Below the pieces are notes generated by a model. That model was not told where the DNA came from. It made no database searches and worked only from the letters and a program-made list of their open reading frames with translations. A stretch of 64,000 nucleotides of DNA, taken from assembly GCA_963618495.1 (NCBI GenBank), contig CAVESF010000008.1, forward strand, positions 1 to 64,000, given 5' to 3'. Below are positions 24,315 to 32,402 of the stretch, piece by piece. This stretch comes from Apopatosoma sp963618495. GTDB taxonomy: Bacteria; Bacillota; Clostridia; Oscillospirales; CAG-272. A program made the translations under genes and the position numbers. Within the stretch, counting starts at the first letter, position 1. The number at the start of each line of letters is the position of its first letter.

Positions 24315-26299
24315 ATTGCGTCCACCTCCGCCATTATCTGTCTGCTCGTGAATCCGCGCAGATCCATCGCACCGGACATACAAGCCACCGTGCAGGCTCC
24401 GCAGCCCTGACATACCGCTTCGTTTACAGAAGCAACGCGGCGAACCTTCGTCGTTCTGTCGGGCATTCTGAATTCTTTTTCTATATATGTTATCGCGCCG
24501 TAGGGGCAAACCTTTTCGCAGGTTGAGCAACCGTTGCACATCATCTCATCCGAGTGAGCGACGCAGGGATTGCCTGTCAGCTTGTCCTTGCAGAGCAGTC
24601 CGATAACCTTGGAAGCCGCCGCTCCCGCCTGAGAAACCGTCTCTGGGATATCCTTGGGTCCCTGGCATGTTCCAGAGAGGAAAACGCCTGCCGTCGGGCT
24701 TTCCACAGGGCGAAGCTTCGGATGAGCTTCCGTGAAGAAATCGTTTGTATCCATGCTTGCCGTCAGCATCGTTGCGAGGTGACGGGCTGATTTATCAGGC
24801 TCGATTGCTGCCGCGAGAACCACGAGATCGGCATCTATATGGAGCTGATTTCCGTAGATGAGGTCGGAGCCCTGAACCTTGAGCTTCTCTCCCTCGGGCG
24901 AAACCTTGCCCACCATGCCCTTGATGTAGTGCACACCGTATTCTTCTACGGCACGACGGTAAAATTCATCGAAGTTCTTACCCGGGGTACGGACATCTAT
25001 GTAGAAAACATAAACCTCTGTGCCGGGATACTTGTCGCGGATGAGCATCGCGTGCTTTGCCGTATACATGCAGCAGATCTTGGAGCAGTATTCCTTGCCC
25101 TTGTCCGCGCACGCCGCGCAGCGTGAGCCTACGCACTGAACGAAAACTATCGTGTGCGGATGCTTGCCGTCGGAAGGGCGCAGAAGCGTGCCGCCCGTGG
25201 GACCTGCCGCATTCATCAGGCGCTCCAGCTCGAGCGAAGTAATGACATCCTTTGACTGCGAATAAGCAAATTCATCGAATTTCTCCATGGAGATGGGATT
25301 GAAGCCCGTAGCCACAACTATGGCACCGTACTTCTCTTCCACAAATTCGTCCTTCGCCTTGTAATCTATGGCTCCCGCGCCGCATACCTTGGAGCAAACG
25401 CCGCACTTGCCCGTTTTCAGCATCATGCAGTAGTTCGGGTCTATCGTTGCCACCTTCGGCACAGCCTGCGCAAAAGGAATGTATATCGCGCTTCTGTTGT
25501 TCATACCGAGGTTGAACTCATTGGGTACTTTCTTCTGCGGACACTTTTCCGTGCAGAGTCCGCAACCTGTGCATATCTCTTCTTTTACATACCTTGCCTT
25601 GCGCTTTATCGTGACATCGAAGTTGCCGACAAATCCCTTTACAGCGGTCACCTCAGAATATGAGAAAATTCGTATCTTCTCGTTCTGAGCGACATCCACC
25701 ATCTTCGGCGTGAGGATACATGCGGCGCAGTCGAGCGTCGGGAATGTCTTATCCAGCTGAGCCATCTTGCCGCCGATAGTCGGCTTTGTCTCGACTATAT
25801 CAACTGGGAATCCCGCATCGGCTATATCGAGTGCTGTCTGAATGCCCGCAATACCGCCGCCGATAACGAGCGCACGCTTTGTCACCGGACTTTCTCCCGG
25901 GGTCAGCGGCGCATTGAGATTTACCTTTGCCACAGCCGCCTTGCCGAGGATTATCGCCTTTTCCGTGCCGGTAGGCATATCCTTATGTACCCATGAGCAC
26001 TGCTCACGGATATTTGCTATTTCCACCATGTATGGGTTCAGCCCCGCACCTGCCGCCGTCTTGCGGAAAGTCGCCTCATGCATACGCGGAGAGCATGAGC
26101 AGACCACGATACCCGAGAGCTTATGCTCGGCTATAGCGTCCTTTATCATGTTCTGTCCTGCCTGAGAGCACATATACTGATAGTCCGTGGCGAATACAAC
26201 GCCCGGCTCATGAGAGAGAGCCGCCGCTACCGCCTTTACATCCACCGTTCCCGCGATATTCGTACCGCAGTGGCAGACAAAAACACCTATTCTTTGCAT
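24305..26299 (-). CDS. hdrA: Heterodisulfide reductase subunit A (electron-bifurcating flavoprotein)
   Basis: A 664-residue HdrA with the normal parts: an N-terminal Rossmann-like region with CHCG, the conserved LDCAAC segment (about residue 190) of the HdrA-specific cluster site, a thioredoxin-reductase-type FAD fold (ALVIGGGIAGIQTALDIADAG, from about residue 143), and ferredoxin motifs CTGCGLCTEKCP, CNGCSTCEKVCP and CQGCGACTVAC. In known complexes this FAD bifurcates an electron pair between a low-potential path to ferredoxin and a high-potential path to HdrB. It lies 17 bases after hdrC with a GGAGGAG site. Confidence 0.95.
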   Translation of the reverse strand: MQRIGVFVCHCGTNIAGTVDVKAVAAALSHEPGVVFATDYQYMCSQAGQNMIKDAIAEHKLSGIVVCSCSPRMHEATFRKTAAGAGLNPYMVEIANIREQCSWVHKDMPTGTEKAIILGKAAVAKVNLNAPLTPGESPVTKRALVIGGGIAGIQTALDIADAGFPVDIVETKPTIGGKMAQLDKTFPTLDCAACILTPKMVDVAQNEKIRIFSYSEVTAVKGFVGNFDVTIKRKARYVKEEICTGCGLCTEKCPQKKVPNEFNLGMNNRSAIYIPFAQAVPKVATIDPNYCMMLKTGKCGVCSKVCGAGAIDYKAKDEFVEEKYGAIVVATGFNPISMEKFDEFAYSQSKDVITSLELERLMNAAGPTGGTLLRPSDGKHPHTIVFVQCVGSRCAACADKGKEYCSKICCMYTAKHAMLIRDKYPGTEVYVFYIDVRTPGKNFDEFYRRAVEEYGVHYIKGMVGKVSPEGEKLKVQGSDLIYGNQLHIDADLVVLAAAIEPDKSARHLATMLTASMDTNDFFTEAHPKLRPVESPTAGVFLSGTCQGPKDIPETVSQAGAAASKVIGLLCKDKLTGNPCVAHSDEMMCNGCSTCEKVCPYGAITYIEKEFRMPDRTTKVRRVASVNEAVCQGCGACTVACMSGAMDLRGFTSRQIMAEVDAICK

Positions 26300-26316
26300 C
26301 GCTTGCCTCTCCTCCC

Positions 26317-26709
26317 TTATTTCGAATATTTGCGCATCGCGGAAACGATAGCCTGCTGCGGCATATCGTCATCGAGAAGCGCGGGAATATCATCCGCTGT
26401 CATGTGATTTGCGCCCTTTTCGCGTATCGCGAGCAGGCGTACCGCCTCGACAAGCTTTGCGGGTTCGACGCCGCGGGGACATCTGTCCACGCAGGCAAAG
26501 CAAGAGAGGCATTTATATACCGATTCCGACTTCATCAGCGTTTCGATATCGCCCGTTTCGACCATATATACAAACTGGTGCGGGTGATATTCCATTTCGC
26601 CGTATGAGGGACAGGTGCCGGAGCATTTGCCGCATCGCATGCATTTCAGCGGGTTGACGCCGCTCATGCGGAGCGCCTGCTCGCGGCGGAGTTCGTTTTT
26701 ACTGCTCAT
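26317..26709 (-). CDS. hdrC: Heterodisulfide reductase subunit C
   Basis: A 130-residue ferredoxin-like subunit with two [4Fe-4S] motifs, CMRCGKCSGTCP (residues 23-34) and CLSCFACVDRCP (about 67-78), the normal HdrC arrangement. It passes electrons from HdrA to HdrB. Its ATG overlaps the end of hdrB by 11 bases and has an AGGAGG site. No membrane segment is present, so it is the soluble type and not HdrDE-like. Confidence 0.94.
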   Translation of the reverse strand: MSSKNELRREQALRMSGVNPLKCMRCGKCSGTCPSYGEMEYHPHQFVYMVETGDIETLMKSESVYKCLSCFACVDRCPRGVEPAKLVEAVRLLAIREKGANHMTADDIPALLDDDMPQQAIVSAMRKYSK

Positions 26710-27505
26710 TTTGTTCCTCCTTTATGCCAAGAGCCTCTGTGAGAAGCTCGGTAAAGTAAACTACGGGAAGCTCGCTTCCGCTCTTTACGAGATTGTATTT
26801 GCAAAGCGGGCATGCTGTCACTATCAGGTCTGCGCCGTGGGCGGCGGCGCTCTCGGAAACTGCAGAGGACTTTTTCTTAGCCGAGTCCGCATCCTCAAGC
26901 GCGACATAACCGCCGCAGCATTCGTTTCTCATGGGGTAGACCACCGGCTCCGCTCCGAGTGCGCGGATGAAATCCTCCATTATGCGGGGATTTTCCGCAT
27001 CGTCAAAAGCCATCACCTTGGAGGGACGCAGAAGCATGCAGCCGTAATAAGCGGCTATCTTCTTGCCCGAGAGAGGATTCACTACGGCTTCCTTTACCTT
27101 GTCGAAGCCGACGACATCGCGCAGAAGCTCGAGATAGTGATAAATCTCCGTCTCACCGTTATAGGGTACGGCAGGATTTTTATCCTGCGACATATAGAGA
27201 TTGACCTTGGCGGCGAAATCCGCATCGGTTTTCATCGCGTGGTTTGTCTGTTTTATTACATTGTGGCAAGCCGAACATACCGTAACAAGCGGATCACCGG
27301 CATCTCTTGCGTAAGCAAGTGCGCGAACGCTCGATAGCTTGGTGGCAATTTCGTCCTTTGCGGAGACGAAAACACCGCCGCAGCACTGCCAGTCTCTGAC
27401 CTCGCAAAGCTCTATTCCGAGTTTTTCCGCGCTCTTTCGCGCATATCGGTCGAGGTCCTTTGCTTTTGTACGGAGAGTACAGCCCGGAAAATAACTGACT
27501 TTCAT
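26699..27505 (-). CDS. hdrB: Heterodisulfide reductase subunit B (two CCG domains)
   Basis: A 268-residue HdrB with both cysteine-rich CCG motifs complete: C9...C41-C42...C77-C80 and C156...C196-C197...C232-C235. In methanogens these hold two non-cubane [4Fe-4S] clusters that reduce a disulfide. The natural acceptor in a bacterium without CoM/CoB is unknown. The neighbouring FrdB/FrdA-like subunits make fumarate the most economical end acceptor, but a thiol/disulfide carrier is also possible. It starts with ATG and GGAGG 24 bases after fumC. Confidence 0.93.
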   Translation of the reverse strand: MKVSYFPGCTLRTKAKDLDRYARKSAEKLGIELCEVRDWQCCGGVFVSAKDEIATKLSSVRALAYARDAGDPLVTVCSACHNVIKQTNHAMKTDADFAAKVNLYMSQDKNPAVPYNGETEIYHYLELLRDVVGFDKVKEAVVNPLSGKKIAAYYGCMLLRPSKVMAFDDAENPRIMEDFIRALGAEPVVYPMRNECCGGYVALEDADSAKKKSSAVSESAAAHGADLIVTACPLCKYNLVKSGSELPVVYFTELLTEALGIKEEQNEQ

Positions 27506-27529
27506 TCTTTACCTCCGATAAACCGTATA

Positions 27530-28906
27530 TCAGACCATCTCTTCGGGATGGAATACCTCATCGAATTTTTCAGCCGTGAGGAAGCCGAGTTCAACACACG
27601 CTTCTTTCAGCGAAATATTGTCCTTATATGCTTTCTTCGCCGTCTTTGCCGCGTTTTCATATCCGATATAGGGATTGAGCGCGGTGACAAGCATGAGCGA
27701 ATTGTGCAGATTGTGATACATCTTGTCCTTATTTGCCGTGATGCCGACAGCGCAGTTATTATTGAACGAAACTATCGCCTCGGCAAGCAGGCGCGCGGAC
27801 TGCAGAAAATTGTATGCGGCGACGGGCATGAACACATTCAGCTCGAAGTTGCCCTGAGAAGCCGCCATTCCGACAGCGACATCATTTCCCATAACCTGAA
27901 CGGCTACCATCGTCACTGCCTCGCACTGGGTGGGATTCACCTTACCGGGCATTATCGATGAGCCGGGCTCGTTTTCGGGAATATGAATCTCTCCCAGCCC
28001 GTCGCGCGGACCGCTTGCGAGCCAGCGGACATCGTTTGCTATCTTCATCATATCGCAGGCGGTCGCCTTTATCGCTCCGTGAGCAAATACAAGCTCGTCC
28101 TTTGATGTGAGCGCATGGAATTTGTTCTCCGCCGTTACAAAAGGCTTGCCTGTGAGCGCGGCGACCTTTGCGGCTACAAGCTCGGAAAAGCCTTTCGGCG
28201 CATTGAGACCCGTGCCGACAGCCGTTCCGCCGAGCGCAAGCTCATGGAGCGGCTTTGCCGCCATGCGCAGAAGCTCCGCGTCGCGCTCGAGACTGCTTCT
28301 CCAGCCGGAAATCTCCTGGCTGAATTTTATCGGCGTGGCATCCTGAAGGTGCGTTCTGCCGGATTTGACTATTCCCTCGTTCTCTGCCTCAAGGCGCCTG
28401 AATGTAGCTATCAGCAGTTCTATTGCGGGGAGCAGCTTGTCCTCTATCGCAATCACGGCGGAAATATGCATTGCCGTCGGGAATGTGTCGTTGGAGGACT
28501 GACTCATATTGATATCGTCGTTCGGATGGCAGAGCTTTTCGCCCGCTATCTGATTTGCGCGGTTTGCTATAACCTCGTTCGCATTCATATTGGACTGCGT
28601 ACCCGAGCCCGTCTGCCATACGACAAGCGGAAAATTGTCATTGAGCTTGCCGGCGATTACCTCATCGCAGGCGGCGGAAATGGCTTCGAGCTTCTTTGCC
28701 GTCATCTTCTCGGGCTTCAGCTCCGAGTTTGCGAGCGCCGCCGCTTTTTTGAGTATGCCGAAAGCATGCGTTATCTCGCGCGGCATCGTTTCGATATCGA
28801 CGCCTATCTTGAAGTTTTCATGGCTCCTCTGTGTCTGCGCCGCCCAGAGCTTGTCGGCAGGCACTTTCATTTCACCCATTGAATCGTGTTCTATACGGTA
28901 TTCCAT
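27530..28906 (-). CDS. fumC: Class II fumarase
   Basis: Interconverts L-malate and fumarate. This oxygen-stable, cluster-free class II enzyme (about 458 residues) has the family signatures GSGTQSNMNANEV, SSNDTFPTAMH, GRTHLQDATPI and GSSIMPGKVNPTQCE. I prefer the ATG at 28906 because AAGGAG lies 8 bases before it; another ATG at 28912 is only two bases from the same site. It lies just after the malate/lactate dehydrogenase-type gene (about 18 bases) and before hdrB, placing it in the oxaloacetate-to-succinate line of the operon. Confidence 0.95.
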   Translation of the reverse strand: MEYRIEHDSMGEMKVPADKLWAAQTQRSHENFKIGVDIETMPREITHAFGILKKAAALANSELKPEKMTAKKLEAISAACDEVIAGKLNDNFPLVVWQTGSGTQSNMNANEVIANRANQIAGEKLCHPNDDINMSQSSNDTFPTAMHISAVIAIEDKLLPAIELLIATFRRLEAENEGIVKSGRTHLQDATPIKFSQEISGWRSSLERDAELLRMAAKPLHELALGGTAVGTGLNAPKGFSELVAAKVAALTGKPFVTAENKFHALTSKDELVFAHGAIKATACDMMKIANDVRWLASGPRDGLGEIHIPENEPGSSIMPGKVNPTQCEAVTMVAVQVMGNDVAVGMAASQGNFELNVFMPVAAYNFLQSARLLAEAIVSFNNNCAVGITANKDKMYHNLHNSLMLVTALNPYIGYENAAKTAKKAYKDNISLKEACVELGFLTAEKFDEVFHPEEMV

Positions 28907-28924
28907 CTTCATCGCTCCTTAATT

Positions 28925-29869
28925 TCAGATTTCGATGCTGTTTATAACATTTTTCAGAGTTTCCGCGCTGTAGCGAAGCTTCGATATCTCTTCATCCGTG
29001 AGAGGAATATTCACCTTTCCGCGGATACCGCCGTCTCTGACAAGCGTGAGCGTGCTGAGGCAGACATCTTCTATTCCGTATTCGCCGTGCATCATCGTGG
29101 AAACCGTCATCGTCGTATCGAGACCGCCGAGCAGGCACTTGCAGATGTGACATACGGAAACGGATACGGCATAGAATGTCGCGCCCTTGCGGGCAATGAC
29201 TCTTCCGCCGGATTTTCTTACATACTGCTCAACCTCATCGAGGTCAAGCTCGGGACGTTCGATGCCGGGAGTGATAATGAGTCTGCCGCAGTCCTTTATC
29301 GGAACGTTTGAAATATTGGCTACCGACCACGGAATGAAAGAAGAGTCGCCATGCTCACCGAAAACATAGGCATGAACATTGCTCTGATTGATATCATAGT
29401 ATTCCGAGAGTCTCGCACGCAGGCGTGCGGTGTCGAGTATCGTTCCCGAGCCGATGATATGATTTTCGGGAATGTCCGAAAACTTGTGGAAAGTATACGT
29501 CAGGATGTCAACGGGATTGCTGACTATTATGTATACGGCGTTCGGTGCGTATTTTGTAATCTCGGGGATAATGCTCTTTGTGATGTTTACATTCGTCTGG
29601 GCAAGCTCAAGTCTTGTCTGACCGGGCTTTCTTGCGATACCCGATGTGAGGATGACTATGTCGGAATCAGCCGCATCGCGATAGTCGCCCGCATAAACCG
29701 AGCATGCATTGCAGAAAGGTGTTCCCTGGCGGATATCGAGTGCTTCGCCGAGCGCTTTCTCGCTGTTGATGTCGATCATAACGATCTCAGAGGCAAGCCC
29801 CATGACTGTAAGCGTATAGGCAATGGTGGAACCTACGCTTCCGGTTCCGATGATGGAAATTTTGTTCAT
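28925..29869 (-). CDS. mdh: LDH/MDH-family dehydrogenase, probably malate dehydrogenase
   Basis: A 314-residue NAD-dependent 2-hydroxyacid dehydrogenase. The N-terminal GTGSVGSTIAY binds NAD with D33 as the acidic residue expected for NAD over NADP. The mobile active-site loop reads SGIARKPGQTR: R80 occupies the position that is Gln in lactate and Arg in malate dehydrogenases. R86, R151 or nearby Arg and the catalytic GEHGD (H173) are present. The overall sequence looks LDH-like, so automatic naming may be 'lactate dehydrogenase', but the arginine and the fumC neighbour favour malate. It is the first gene of the redox operon, with a promoter and a CAGGAGA site. Confidence 0.85.
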   Translation of the reverse strand: MNKISIIGTGSVGSTIAYTLTVMGLASEIVMIDINSEKALGEALDIRQGTPFCNACSVYAGDYRDAADSDIVILTSGIARKPGQTRLELAQTNVNITKSIIPEITKYAPNAVYIIVSNPVDILTYTFHKFSDIPENHIIGSGTILDTARLRARLSEYYDINQSNVHAYVFGEHGDSSFIPWSVANISNVPIKDCGRLIITPGIERPELDLDEVEQYVRKSGGRVIARKGATFYAVSVSVCHICKCLLGGLDTTMTVSTMMHGEYGIEDVCLSTLTLVRDGGIRGKVNIPLTDEEISKLRYSAETLKNVINSIEI

Positions 29870-29910
29870 GACTTTTTTCTCCTGTTAAGTAGTTTTTTCA
29901 GCCTTGATTT

Positions 29911-29931
29911 TTGTCGTATATTATATAACAA
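29911..29931. promoter_or_regulatory. Operator-like inverted repeat downstream of the redox-operon start site
   Basis: An imperfect palindrome with TTGT/ACAA outer arms (8 of 10 positions match between half-sites) spans 21 bases, about +10 to +30 relative to the predicted start. Its outer TTGT...ACAA recalls Rex sites, but the spacing is longer than the usual 18 bases, so the regulator is not assigned. Confidence 0.35.
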
Positions 29932-29947
29932 CATTATTTCAGTGTAT

Positions 29948-29976
29948 ATTATATCGCAGTTTGTCGCATTTGTAAA
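29948..29976 (-). promoter_or_regulatory. Promoter of the mdh-fumC-hdr-flx-frd operon
   Basis: Minus-strand TTTACA (29976-29971), a 17-base spacer and TATAAT (29953-29948). The predicted start near 29941 leaves a leader of about 70 bases. A 14-bp palindrome (ATATATCGATATAT, 30003-30016) lies upstream of the -35 box. No gene is seen between 29870 and 30300. Confidence 0.75.
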
Positions 29977-30161
29977 GTCCCTTTTTTTCATATCAGTTAT
30001 ATATATATCGATATATGTAGGAACTATACGAAAAAAGGTGAAAAAACGCCCTTTTTTGCAGGGTAAAATTTCCCCGCCGCGGCATGATTTTCGCAATTTC
30101 CGTGATATTGCATCTGTACGGCAGAGACGGATTTCGGCGAGAGAAAAAGTGAATATAATAA

Positions 30162-30195
30162 AATGCAGGCAATCCGCGAGAGGATTGCCTGCATT
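30162..30195 (-). terminator. Terminator of the sugar-transport cluster
   Basis: A perfect 14-bp stem (AATGCAGGCAATCC with its complement) and a 6-base loop lie about 105 bases after the stop at 30301. On the minus strand TTTATTATATT follows, fitting an intrinsic terminator. Confidence 0.8.
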
Positions 30196-30300
30196 CATTA
30201 AAACCGATATTACTGAAAAGTTTAAGTTTTCATAAATGTCTTTACCCAATAAAAACATTTACCTCTTCACTTTTTCGGTCTGCACTTTTTTAGCAGCTGA

Positions 30301-31353
30301 TTACATGCCGCCAAAGCCGGAATGTTCAATACCCTGTACCAGATATCTCTGACAGAAGAGATACATTATCATCAGCGGAGCAATAACCATAAGACCTGCC
30401 GTATTTCTTACAGCAACCTTATAGGTATCGACGCTTGCACCTGCAAGAGAGCTGAGCGTATCGAGCGTTGGAGGCATTGTCTGCCAGAACTTCGAGCTTG
30501 TCAGAAGTATCGTGTCAGACGAGGGCATGAATGTGCTTGTGTAGAAAATATCCGTCCACTGCCATGAGAACGAAAGTATGAATACCGTGATAAGCATCGG
30601 TACAGATACGGGAAGTATGATGTGGAAGAATGTCTTTATCGGACCGTAACCGTCAACATACGAGGATTCCTCAAGCTCATCGGGAATGCCGCGATAGAAC
30701 TGCCTCATTATGTAGATAAAGAGTCCGTTCTTGAAAGCAAGACCTGTGAGTGAAAGAAGAATTATCGGCACGAATGTATTGAGCAGACCCGTGCTCATTC
30801 CGAGAGCATCATAAAGTCCCGTTTTGTTGAAGAGACCGAAGATATCAAAGAAAGCAAACTTCTGAACGAGAGAAGAAGCTATCATCTGCGGAGGTACAAT
30901 CATCGTGAAGATAACGAGCAGGAAGAGCGCGTTATTGCCTTTGAATTTGAACTTGGCAAATCCATAGCCGATGAAAGCACAGATAAACATCTGAAGTCCG
31001 CCGCAAACAAGCGATATCAGCGTTGTATTGAGCAGTGCTCTGAAATAATGGTTTTCCGTGATAAGATATTTGTAGATATCCAGCGTAGGATATTTCGGAA
31101 TCATCTTTACATCGGACTGAATAAAGTCTGTCGGGCTCATGAACGAAGAAGAAATCTTCGAGAAGAACGGGAACAGAATGATATAAGAAAGACCGAGAAG
31201 AAGCACAAATCTGAAAACAGCCACGAGAATCTTCTTATAGAAGAAGGCATTCAGATATTTTGCTTTCAGACGCTGTGCGAGAGGAGTTCTGTCAAACTCT
31301 ACGCGAATTTTATTCTTGGTTTCTTTTTTAACCTTTGGCATATTGTTATCCAT
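30301..31353 (-). CDS. Carbohydrate ABC transporter permease (MalG type, second pair)
   Basis: A 350-residue inner-membrane subunit with six likely helices after a basic N-terminal extension of about 45 residues. The cytoplasmic EAA loop that contacts the ATPase reads PDELEESSYVDGYGPIKTFF near residue 220. MalG-type proteins pair with MalF-type proteins; its partner is encoded directly upstream at 31371-32384 with a 17-base gap and a GAGGGGAGG site. No ATPase is encoded nearby, so a shared MsmK-like ATPase elsewhere is implied. It is the last gene of the cluster. Confidence 0.9.
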   Translation of the reverse strand: MDNNMPKVKKETKNKIRVEFDRTPLAQRLKAKYLNAFFYKKILVAVFRFVLLLGLSYIILFPFFSKISSSFMSPTDFIQSDVKMIPKYPTLDIYKYLITENHYFRALLNTTLISLVCGGLQMFICAFIGYGFAKFKFKGNNALFLLVIFTMIVPPQMIASSLVQKFAFFDIFGLFNKTGLYDALGMSTGLLNTFVPIILLSLTGLAFKNGLFIYIMRQFYRGIPDELEESSYVDGYGPIKTFFHIILPVSVPMLITVFILSFSWQWTDIFYTSTFMPSSDTILLTSSKFWQTMPPTLDTLSSLAGASVDTYKVAVRNTAGLMVIAPLMIMYLFCQRYLVQGIEHSGFGGM

Positions 31354-31370
31354 TTATATCCCCTCCCCTC

Positions 31371-32384
31371 TCAGTCATTTCTGCGCTGGTAGAACACGAA
31401 TGTTCTGCATATACCGAATACTATGACAAGCATGAGTATTACGAGCGCGAAGTAAATCCAGCAAGCTGCCGACTGAACAGTGTCAACGGATGTCATCGAG
31501 CCGCCGCTCTTATTCAGAATGAAGCTCATAACCTTGTTTGATTCCGCCGTGAACGAGTCGATAACCGTATAAACAGAGTTTGCGAGAATCATCGGGCTTA
31601 TCATCGGGAATGTTATCTTCCAGAAAGTTTCCCATGCCGTTGCGCCCTCCATCTGGCACGATTCGTAAATCGAGGGAGAGATGGACTGAAGTCCCGAGAG
31701 GAATATCAGCATCTGAACGCCGGAGCGGTTTACTATATTGTAAATATCATTTACAAGCTGTACGACTACATCCACAAACTTTGATGCTATACCGAGGTTT
31801 TGGAAAGCCGCCGTCAGATCCATCGCGGAAACGAAGCTTGTTCCGCCGTCTACCATACCCATGTCAAGTCCTTCAAGACTGCTCATGCTTGTGATGATGG
31901 CGTTGCCGTTGTCTATCTTTGCGATAATGCCCGCGCCGATAACGACAGGGATAAAGAATATCGCACGGAATGCCGCTCTGCCGACCATCTTCTGGTTCAG
32001 AAGAACCGCTACGAAGAGCGAGAGAAGAATGATAGCCACTATCTCTACGACCTGGTCAAAGAAGCTGGTGAAGAGAAATTCCTTGAAAAGGATACCCTGC
32101 TCGGCGTCAACCGTGAGGTTGAGCGCCGCTTTGTAGTTTGCAAGTCCTACCCACTGGAGCTGGTATCCGAAGCCCTCGAGAGCCGAGAGCTGTCTGTAGT
32201 CTGCCACGCTGTAGCAAAGAGATTCCCATATGGCCGATGCATAGATGAATACGAGACCTATAACAAACGGTGCTACGAATATCCAGCCTACTCTCGACTT
32301 TTTCTCTGTCAGAGAGGCATGAGGCGTGAAAAAGTTTTTAAGCTTTGTTCCGAAGCTTGTTTTTTCTGTTGTCTTGTTGCTCAT
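31371..32384 (-). CDS. Sugar ABC transporter permease (MalF/UgpA type, second pair)
   Basis: A 337-residue permease with six likely helices. The EAA loop is YESCQMEGATAWETFWKITF at about residue 240. Relative to ordinary UgpA-type permeases it has an extra segment (about residues 150-215, SSLEGLDMGMVDGGTSFVS onward) between membrane segments, probably exposed outside. It lies 18 bases after the DUF5696-like gene and 17 bases before its partner. The separation of this pair from the binding protein by two large surface-protein genes is unusual. Confidence 0.88.
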   Translation of the reverse strand: MSNKTTEKTSFGTKLKNFFTPHASLTEKKSRVGWIFVAPFVIGLVFIYASAIWESLCYSVADYRQLSALEGFGYQLQWVGLANYKAALNLTVDAEQGILFKEFLFTSFFDQVVEIVAIILLSLFVAVLLNQKMVGRAAFRAIFFIPVVIGAGIIAKIDNGNAIITSMSSLEGLDMGMVDGGTSFVSAMDLTAAFQNLGIASKFVDVVVQLVNDIYNIVNRSGVQMLIFLSGLQSISPSIYESCQMEGATAWETFWKITFPMISPMILANSVYTVIDSFTAESNKVMSFILNKSGGSMTSVDTVQSAACWIYFALVILMLVIVFGICRTFVFYQRRND

Positions 32385-32402
32385 TTATATTCACCTCTCC
32401 TT

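Noticed and set aside
24305..27505. HdrABC as evidence of methanogenic ancestry or archaeal DNA
   Set aside because: Ribosome binding sites and codon style match the flanking bacterial genes, and HdrABC is known from many anaerobic bacteria.
28925..29869. Lactate dehydrogenase name for the first gene of the redox operon
   Set aside because: The specificity position is Arg and the downstream genes are fumarase and fumarate-reductase-like; left as probable malate dehydrogenase.
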